DNA of 64,000 bases from the NCBI GenBank assembly GCA_022749755.1, contig CM040440.1:20261269-20325268 (forward strand), written 5' to 3'. Below are positions 52,042 to 64,000 of the stretch, piece by piece. Every line of letters begins with the position of its first letter. Within the stretch, counting starts at the first letter, position 1. This DNA comes from Azadirachta indica. Taxonomy: Eukaryota; Streptophyta; Magnoliopsida; Sapindales; Meliaceae. The position numbers and the translations under genes are program-made. The notes beneath the pieces were generated by a model. It saw only the letters and a program-made list of their open reading frames with translations, was not told where the DNA came from and did no database searches.

Positions 52042-53739
52042 ATGAGTTTGATATCACAAAATGCTGTTTCCAGAGATAGATTAAAGGCAAAAACAGAGGC
52101 TGGTGGTGGGCCTCTGCTTGTGGAAGGGACCAAAGATGTTGAGGATGGAAGGGTGTCTGATTTGGAAATATCAAGGGCGAAGAAGAGGAAGAGGGAGAAG
52201 GAAAAGAAGTTGGAAATAGAGCAACAACTGGAAATGAAAAAGCTGGAGAACTTTTTGTTTGGATCACTTTATGCTCCTGTTGAATTTGGGAAGGAAGATG
52301 AAGAAAATGTCCAAGATGAAGCTGAGACTGGTTCTGCCATGTATTTTGTGGACCGTTCTGCGGATACCGTGTTGTCAGTTTATGAAGAGGATGAACAATT
52401 TTCGGAGGAAAGTGAAGATGAAGAGGAAACTAAGCAAAAGAAACCTGTCTGGGTGGATGAGGAAGAGGTAAAGGCCAATATAAATATAGCTAAAGTTAAT
52501 AGGTTGAGAAAGCTGCGTAAGGAAGAGGATGAGAGTTTGATTTCGGGTTCAGAGTATGTTTCAAGACTGAGGGCTCAGCATGTTAAGCTGAACCCTGGTA
52601 CAGAATGGGCACAACTTGATTCACGGGCAAGGGATGATGGCATTTGTGATGATGAATCATCAGATGAAGAAAATGGGGTAGTGGCAGCTCATGGTTATGA
52701 GGATGTTGAAGCTGTGGATGATATTCTCAGAACGGACGAAGATCTTGTGGTAAAAAGCAGAGCAAAGTTACTTCCTGGACTTCTTGAATACTCTAGACTT
52801 GTAGATGCAAATGCTGAGGAACAATCAAATGGTCCTATATATTCAGTTCAGTTTCATCGTAATGCTCAATTGTTGCTTGTTGCTGGATTGGATAGAAGAC
52901 TCAGATTGTTTCAGATTGATGGCAAACGGAATACCAAAATACAGAGCATTTTCCTTGAAGATTGTCCCGTTCGAAAGGCTTCTTTCTTACCTGATGGTTC
53001 TCAGGTCATAATAGCAGGAAGAAGAAAGTACTTTTACAGCCTTGATTTAGTGAAAGCAAAAGTTGATAAAATAGGCCCCTTGGTTGGTAGGGAGGAGAAA
53101 AGTTTGGAAGCTTTTGAAGTTTCTCCTGATTCTAGTATGATTGCATTTGTGGGCAATGAAGGTTATGTCTTGCTGGTCTCATCAAAGACAAAGGAGCTCA
53201 TTGGAACTCTAAAAATGAATGGAACTGTTCGTTCTCTTGCTTTTGCAAATGGTGGGAAACAATTGTTGAGTTCTGGAGGTGATGGGCAGGTCTACCATTG
53301 GGATTTGAGAACAAGAACTTGTATCCATAAAGCAGTCGATGAAGGTTGTATAAATGGTACAGCTCTTTGCACTTCACCTAATGGAGCTTTCTTTGCAGCA
53401 GGTTCTGACAGCGGGATTGTGAATGTTTACAACGGAGAGGAGTTTTTAGGGGGTAAGAGGAAACCAATCAAGGCCATCGAAAATTTGACAACCAAGGTGG
53501 ATTTTATGAAATTTAATAATGATGCTCAAATTTTGGCTATTTGTTCAACCATGAAGAAGAACAGTTTGAAGTTGATACATGTTCCTTCATTTAATGTCTT
53601 TTCCAACTGGCCTCCAGTGAATAGGACCCTGCAATATCCTCGATGTTTGGATTTCAGTCCAGGTGGTGGTTTTATGGCCGTGGGAAATGCTGCCGGAAAA
53701 GTGTTACTATACAAGTTGCATCATTACCAGCATGCGTGA
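52042..53739 (+). CDS. UTP18: U3 snoRNA-associated protein 18 homologue (WD40)
   Basis: Nucleolar WD40 component of the small-subunit processome (the UtpB module in yeast), needed for 18S rRNA maturation. Single coding exon, 565 residues. I chose the ATG at 52042 (MSLISQNAVS), the first in frame after the predicted 5' UTR acceptor. Residues about 45-70 are highly basic and coiled (ISRAKKRKREKEKK), a likely nucleolar signal. Residues 80-160 are acidic (YEEDEQFSEESEDEEETKQK), as usual for UTP18. The conserved WVDEEE and SGSEYVSRLRAQH segments follow, then a C-terminal beta-propeller from about residue 265 (IYSVQFHRNAQLLLVAGLD, LSSGGDGQVYHWDLR, FSPGGGFMAVGNAAGKVLLY). Length and order match the family; no defects are seen. 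Confidence 0.95.
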   Translation: MSLISQNAVSRDRLKAKTEAGGGPLLVEGTKDVEDGRVSDLEISRAKKRKREKEKKLEIEQQLEMKKLENFLFGSLYAPVEFGKEDEENVQDEAETGSAMYFVDRSADTVLSVYEEDEQFSEESEDEEETKQKKPVWVDEEEVKANINIAKVNRLRKLRKEEDESLISGSEYVSRLRAQHVKLNPGTEWAQLDSRARDDGICDDESSDEENGVVAAHGYEDVEAVDDILRTDEDLVVKSRAKLLPGLLEYSRLVDANAEEQSNGPIYSVQFHRNAQLLLVAGLDRRLRLFQIDGKRNTKIQSIFLEDCPVRKASFLPDGSQVIIAGRRKYFYSLDLVKAKVDKIGPLVGREEKSLEAFEVSPDSSMIAFVGNEGYVLLVSSKTKELIGTLKMNGTVRSLAFANGGKQLLSSGGDGQVYHWDLRTRTCIHKAVDEGCINGTALCTSPNGAFFAAGSDSGIVNVYNGEEFLGGKRKPIKAIENLTTKVDFMKFNNDAQILAICSTMKKNSLKLIHVPSFNVFSNWPPVNRTLQYPRCLDFSPGGGFMAVGNAAGKVLLYKLHHYQHA

Positions 53740-54955
53740 TGTGACTTTAAAATTCTGGAATGCTTCGGGCATTTGATTATTAGTACGCAATGGCTCTAGT
53801 ATTTCCTCGCTTTCTGGGTCCTTTGGCTCATCCTTTCAGTTTTGGGCACCGAGTTATATTTGTATCCTACTGATTTATAAATCAATTTTGAGAACCACCT
53901 AATAGTTAAAGATTTTTAATGATTTGTAATGTCGGCTGCAGACACTGATTTCTGCAATAAATTTTGTTCAGTGAATTTTGCTGTTTCTTGTGTTGTGGCA
54001 TCAACTTATTGAATAGAGCAACGCAGTTTAGGCATCTGTATTACATAATTCTTTATTTCAAGAAGTTTTATTAGTAGCAGCATTATGAGAAACAGTTTCT
54101 GCTTGTTTTTCGTTTTGTTCCATCACATCAGTTGGTATAATCTCATTTATTTGGCAGTTTGGCAGTTTGTGTGAGTTGCTGATGATTGTTTTGCTTGTTG
54201 CTTTGGCTTTGGCCGGAGGTGGGTGCCTTGTGCTGGAGCTTCTCTTGTTGGTTTCACTAGTCCTGTTGCTGCTGGTGCTGTTGTCTGCCTTCATTGCTCT
54301 GCTGTTGCTGCTGAGTTGTTTCTTCTTCGGTGTGGTTTATGAGCTGAACTATTGCTGGTCACTGTGGTAGCTCGTTCTGTTGTTTCAATTTTGAGTTTCC
54401 TGTGATATGCTGTTTCAGCTCAACAGTTATCTGCTGTGGTGTTCTATTGCACCGGGATTGTTGCTTAGCAGTTTTGCGTCTGGCTATGAAGCTGCTGGCT
54501 AGCTGCAGCTCTCTGGTCGCTACTAGTTTTGTTTGTTCATTGTCGCTGCTAAGCTGCTAGGTTGTTGCATTTGGCCTTGCGTTTTTTGATTTAGCTTTCT
54601 CCTGTTTTTTATTTTTGTTAGCCATATTAGGCTCTATTGTTCTCGTATTTTTTTTTTTCTTATTCTATCGTTCTAAACATTGGCTTGGAGATTGCTCTGA
54701 AAAAGATTAAAAAAAATGAAGCCGTGTAACCATGAAGATCAGCTGAATTTTTACCTTTCGGTATACTCCTCTAGATCAAAAAATATGTACTGGATGTGTT
54801 GTATTTTAAACAGACTCCAAAATGAGATCTTGGTACCTAATTTGTTTTTTTCTTTTTGAAACAATACTATGTGCCGAACTTCTAAATTTTTCAGAATAAT
54901 TTATGACACCTTTATCATCTCAATACACATGGATTAATTGAAATGATAACACATT

Positions 54956-54989
<34 letters not shown>

Positions 54990-56088
54990 GTACCAAAAAA
55001 TTCGTTTGCGCTCGGTTCCCCGGTTACCCATGTTTTTCAAATCAAAACTGCGAATATTCCTTATTATCTAGTTAGCTTGCCTACAAAGCAAGTCAGAATA
55101 CTGGTGGTGGTATTTTATAATTATTTTAAGATTGACATATTCCACTTATTATTGCGTTTGCATACAACGAAAAGGGAACCAATACTAATCGTAAATGTGT
55201 GGAGCGGTATCATTTGGCCATTTAATGGCTCTTGGAATGCTATTATTATGTTGCTCATTCCCATGCTGGAAAGTGCAAAATCTCATTACAAAAAAAATTA
55301 TAGAACCAAAGCTTCAGAAAAACCTTTCTTTTGCCTTTGCGCTCAACAATGGCGCCAACAAATGTCCTTCTATTCGGACGCCCCCAGGGAGTTAAATCAT
55401 GCAGCGTGACTCTTGACTCTTAACACCAAAATCCTTTATCAACAACTTCATGAACTGTTTCTGTAGCAATCCACCTGTCAATCAGATGCTATATTCAATA
55501 AATAAGAATAAGAGAACAACACACTGTCAGCATGTATTAAACCTTTTTGTGTATACAAAAAATTATGATGCAAGGGACCAGATAAATTTATTCCATTTGA
55601 ATAAGAAGAGTCCAATAAATGTAAGCTCATGAATTCATGTGTTGGCCTCGTTTCAGCAGATGAACACCCCCTAAGAGTATTTTGCATTACTAACGTAAGC
55701 CACTAGAAAGACGCTTGGTCAAGAGGAGTACCACAAGGAGTGGCTCTGTCTCTCATCATCCATTAGTGGACTTGACATTTCTCTTTGTTTAAACAACAAT
55801 GTGGCCAAGAGAAGAACAATGTCTCAGATCGTACTGTGATGATCTTGAATCTCATTCTTGAAATTTATTCTTGTTTCTTTTGGATGATTGAAAAATAATC
55901 ATAAATCAAACACATATTTTGGCCAGGAAATCAGGTTTTCTCAATACTCTCTTCCGGCCTAAAGCAAGTTAGTTGAGATTGAAACTTGAAAGATTGTGGT
56001 TCTCGGGTGTCCAACAATACTAACCAACAGTTCCACACCTTCAAAAGGCATCCTACCCTGTGCATCTGATTGATCAACTCTTCTCTTG
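53740..56088. other. Convergent intergenic region
   Basis: This lies between the stop codons of UTP18 (+) and glutathione reductase (-). The part at 54160-54570 is rich in CTG/TTG triplets and leaves a Leu-rich open frame on the plus strand (54167-54370), which I read as low-complexity sequence. An (ATT)n microsatellite follows at 54958-54989. Open frames at 54954-55409 and 55450-55632 lack recognisable domains. No gene is supported. Confidence 0.5.
54958..54989. repeat. (ATT)n microsatellite
   Basis: About ten uninterrupted ATT/TTA units. Confidence 0.9.
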
Positions 56089-60080
<3,992 letters not shown>

Positions 60081-60588
60081 TACTATTATTATTTTTTTGG
60101 AAAAAAATAAAAATGTTTTTTTCTTTTTTTTGTTTTTGGGGTTATTGTTGTTGATGATGATGATGATGATAATAGGAGGATGAATTTAGCGCGGCATACA
60201 TGCTATGTATCTCTCCAAGGGAAGAAATTGGTTTCGGGTCAAATATCGCCATTTGTGCTTCTAGGCCGTTCACGAGCCGAGTGGGTCCCTAATAAAAATT
60301 AGCATCAAACCTTTTATGAAAATTAAATTTACTAATTTTAATGGGCATGAAAACTTCATATATTTTAAAAGAAAGGAAAAGAAAAGTATCTTTCTATATA
60401 TTAATGCAGCACTACTACATTGAAAGCTAATGAATACCGTTGTTTAAATTTCTACTTTTATCTCCCTAAGACAAGTAAAAGTTTGACAGATACATTTCAA
60501 TTCAATTGCTTTCTTTCCTATCTAGCTCAAAGAACCCGGTTCATAATCTTAAGAGCGTCTCAAGCTGTAAAAGCTTTTCTCCGGCATC
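60081..60588 (-). promoter_or_regulatory. Glutathione reductase promoter overlapping the RPC8 3' flank
   Basis: Only 508 bp separate the glutathione reductase start from the stop codon of the upstream RPC8 gene on the same strand, so the promoter must be short or overlap the RPC8 3' UTR. A (GAT)n run lies at about 60153-60171, probably in the 5' UTR. I see no clear TATA box. Confidence 0.45.
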
Positions 60589-63500
60589 CTACCACCATGA
60601 AACTGGACCAAGACCATCATAATCAATTGATCCCTGCAAACATCAAACGATAATAAGAATTCATCAACAATCCAATAAAATGTGTTGAGGCAAATCTTAC
60701 GAGAAAAATTTCGTATTTAGAAAAGATGAGCGCTATTTTCATACCCTGCTCATAAAAAATTGAACGAGTTTTGTATCATTACATACAATGACGCGAGTAC
60801 AAGTCTAAAAGAAACCAGTAACAAGGTAGTCTTGAGACATAATATTTAGTTGTTTCATTTCCTTCTGTTCTTTTCTTCTTTTGGTTTGTGGGTAGGGAGA
60901 GAATGGTCTTTTTAACGAGTTGTTCACTGAAACTTACTGTCACAAATATATATCATCCCATATCCATTTATTCATGGATTCAATATTTACTTTATTCTCC
61001 CTTAGGTAATATCATGTCAAAATATAAGTGGAGAAATAGAGCAAATTACATGTACCCTTAACATGCTGTATGAATAACTGTACGTTAGCACAGTATAATT
61101 GTGACAACAAATAGATCATCTTAACTCTTACTACCCAATCACTACCATCGGTTTAAAAACGACAAGATCCAGTCTTGTGACAATGATTATTATCTTATGA
61201 TCCAATATTAAGTTTTGTGAGCAGAAACAAAACTTAAATAAAAAACCAACACAATGAAATAAGTAGTTTTGGGCTCACTACACATGAACTCATGATGACA
61301 GCTTTCTCAAAATAAAAAACATTTCAGGAAGCAGCATCTGCTGGCCGTTAGCCTCCATGTCATAAAACATTCAGAGATAAATAAGGATCAAGAGACAACC
61401 ACCAGTCAGATAATAAAATTTGAAGGATGCACTTACAGTAATCACCATTGGGGCAAATGGCTTTGATCCTTCTGCTTGCTCACTTGGAATTGGAGGATAC
61501 TTAACACTCAAAACCTGAAACTTAATCTGGCACAAATAAATCTAAAGTCAGCATACATGTGCATGCTAGAAATTCAGGGATATCTATACCAATCACCAAA
61601 ACAACATGAACCTCATCTAGCCCATCAATTATGTATTTTGTATCTCCAAATTCCCACATCCATCTGACATCGTACCTATAGTTATAATCATAGCATGAAA
61701 GTTCATTATTGTGCAAGACAGATGTAAAGAGAGGACATCAAAAGATATTAACAGAAAAACAAAAAATCAAAGGCAATGTTTACAAAATTCTAATTGCAGA
61801 TATAGAAAGTAGAATAAACCAGAAAAAGAACCACACCTTCTAGAAGGCTCAGAACGGGATGGACTTGGCAAAAGATGAGAGGGTACATAAATGTCATCAA
61901 AAAATCCAAGGGACACTGCCAATTATAGAATTAAGATAACACAGTGAATTCAAGCTTATTTACAATAGCTGTTAGCATGAACTAAATAAGAGTTCAAGAA
62001 AATGTCCAGGAACAAATTATCTTTGAAAAAACAAATCTCTTAATTAACAGATCTGTGAAGAATGTTTTAGTCACATTCACTTTTGAGCACCAGAAAATTC
62101 ACCAGAAGGAACTACCGCTTAATGAGGATGCATATGTTTGGTGTTAGCATGGATCAGTGACATAAACAGTCTAGGAATTCAACTGGGCATCTCCTACATG
62201 CCATCATCATTGGTAAAAGCTGAGCTTCATAATACCAGCTCCTATGTTTTCTTTTTCATTGTCTAAATCTTAGGGGATAAAAACAAATACACCAGCAGAA
62301 GAGCAACATGATTCAAGGGGAAAGTGCAGCAACAAAAAGGATATATTGGTTATGGAGGCAATAGGAAATGCATAAAGGCCTGTTGTTTAGCATGAAAGAG
62401 CCCTCCACAAAATGGGGAGATGGACAAGAATTAATACAGATGACTTGGATAACCAAGACCATGTTGAATTGCCTGGTACTAGTAATAGCCAATTCAGAGC
62501 CAAAACAAGATTTCTTATTTCAGTCATTAATATTGGTTAAGAATGTTTATTCAAATTTTAGGAGATAGGTGAAAATTTCTTTCAAACATAGTATTCTTCA
62601 ATGAACCTGATGTGAAAACGTTTTACATGGGCAGAATACTAATCCCACTCGAAAACTCATTTCAAGTTATAACATATTGTTCTTAGGTTAAGGTTTGTGC
62701 TCTTCAAACTATCATCATATAGGAATCTTGCAAAGGTAGGAAGATGCCAGTTGCAAGAATCGCAGCCTTATATGGATAAATAGAGATGACTCCCAACTGA
62801 ACCATCAAGGGCTCAGTAATCAGAAACCAAACACCAGCAGACCTACAATCCTTAACGGAATCATTAACATGCAAAAATCAAATCAAAAGGTTATATTTCT
62901 CTCGAGCTGAGAAGAACGTAAGAGGAGGAAAAACATGTATATGATACATTCTTGTTTGGCAAAATACAAAAAATTTATAAAAATAAGATAACATAAACAA
63001 TTCTTTTTTTGAAAAAGAAAGAAGGAGAATATCATACAACTAGCTGCATACATACTTGACTAAATCACAATCATGAAAACAATGAGTTATTGGTTAGACA
63101 TACAGCGTAAACCATTGGCATCAGATTCTTTAAGTTTAGCAGAAATGATCTCTCCCACAAAAGGACGGAATACAATCAATCTAAACTGAACCTGCACAAC
63201 AAACAAAACAAGATTGTTCACACTCTGGTTGGGGTTTGCATTGTCGGCTGGGGTTTGCATTGTCTTTTATTTAATGCAACAACTTATAGTCTATGATGGA
63301 AATGTGCCACAATCCCCGAGCTACCACACAAGATAATTAACTGTAAAATTGAAGATCCAAGAATGCTTACAGAAAAAGATTTCAAGAAAACAGACTCACT
63401 TAAAACCTATTAAAAGCACAAAAGACTCATTCAACTTATGTTTGACATCACCATTAAAGACTCTGGTCAAGCAAACACAAAATATTTAATCATATTACAT

Positions 63501-63948
63501 AAATCCAAAATACCCATGCAAAGGATTATTAAGACATTGTTGATACAAGTGACACATTATAAAAACGAAAAACTTATGTAAATACCAGAAGTGATTTGAA
63601 AATACAAACAAATAGAAACATAAGTGAAAAGAAATATTGCAGTTCAGATATACCTTATGAGTTGAAGCACCTTCTCCTGGATAGATAAAACCAGCTTCAA
63701 TTTCGTCGATATCATGGATAGAAATACAAAGTCCCAAATTTGCAATTACCTTCATGGTAAACATTATTAACTTAAATTACCTTAATCACTATATAAACTC
63801 AGTTACTCAAAATAAATTTTAAAAAAAATCGACAAACCTTGTCTAAGAAAATATTTTCCAGCGCAATTTTAATAGCTTCATCAAGAGGAAGGCTAAAAAG
63901 ATGAGGAGGCAAACGCAATGTGTGCTCGATTTTACTAAGATAAAACAT
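60589..63948 (-). CDS. RPC8: DNA-directed RNA polymerase III subunit RPC8 (RPC25, RPB7-like)
   Basis: Stalk subunit of RNA polymerase III, the counterpart of RPB7, needed for initiation on tRNA and 5S genes. Seven exons: 63838-63948, 63654-63749, 63104-63191, 61837-61915, 61612-61675, 61437-61526, 60589-60633 (TAG), giving 190 residues. The N-terminal RPB7-type domain is MFYLSKIEHTLRLPPHLFSL, then FLDKVIANLGLCISI and AGFIYPGEGA. The C-terminal OB-like Rbc25 domain contains RLIVFRPFVGEIISAKLKES, LGFFDDIYVP, WMWEFGD and YPPIP, and ends DGLGPVSWW, a signature of RPC25 as opposed to RPB7. It is slightly shorter than the about 204 residues I recall for other plants, mainly around residues 113-140. 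The ATG is the first in frame; its promoter is mostly outside the window. Confidence 0.93.
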
Positions 63949-64000
63949 TTGCACCTTCTCAAAAAATTGAAAATGCCAAAACTGAGAATAAAGCTAACGG
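63949..64000 (-). other. 5' UTR or promoter of RPC8, cut by the window edge
   Basis: The last 52 bases lie upstream of the RPC8 start codon and are probably its 5' UTR. No motif is evident. Confidence 0.4.

Overview
The window is nuclear DNA from a eudicot plant. It is AT-rich, and its genes are split by GT-AG introns that can be spliced exactly by reading frame. Every recognisable protein is closest in design to a core-eudicot (rosid-like) family member. The species cannot be fixed from the sequence alone. There are no prokaryotic operons, no CRISPR arrays, and no intact retrotransposon or viral coding regions.

Layout, left to right: (1) the 3' end of a UNE12/bHLH7-type bHLH transcription factor (+, 499-893). 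(2) The mitochondrial complex I 24-kDa subunit (-, 2790-7748), head to head with an OSB-family organellar single-stranded-DNA-binding protein (+, 8158-10973). They share a 409-bp promoter with three site II elements. (3) A divergent pair of Aux/IAA auxin-response repressors, one IAA1-4-like (-, 13274-14214) and one IAA14/16-like (+, 21857-24064), separated by about 7.6 kb of gene-poor DNA. (4) A P-loop uridine/phosphoribulokinase-family kinase (-, 26245-31340). (5) The cell-cycle F-box/LRR protein FBL17 (-, 32543-37225). (6) A gene-poor stretch of about 8.6 kb with probable transposon remnants. (7) A chloroplast phospholipase A1-Igamma (+, 45886-48033). (8) A Mutator-like terminal-inverted-repeat element, a diverged direct duplication and a nested MITE (48.6-50.8 kb). 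(9) The ribosome-biogenesis factor UTP18 (+, 52042-53739). (10) Chloroplast/mitochondrial glutathione reductase (-, 56089-60080). (11) The RNA polymerase III subunit RPC8/RPC25 (-, 60589-63948), whose start codon lies 53 bases from the window edge.

I rebuilt ten complete gene models and one partial one exon by exon. In each, exon phases sum to a continuous frame of the expected family length. The genes are mostly housekeeping or regulatory single-copy genes, not a pathway cluster. From memory, several neighbour pairs are also neighbours in Arabidopsis, which suggests an old conserved block.

I found no previously undescribed biological system. The observations most worth checking are: a disrupted splice acceptor in the IAA1-4-like gene that may delete four residues; a GC-AG intron in the OSB gene; the site II bidirectional promoter; an E2F site before FBL17; a site II cluster with no gene beside it at about 18 kb; and the nested transposon history at 48.6-50.8 kb.
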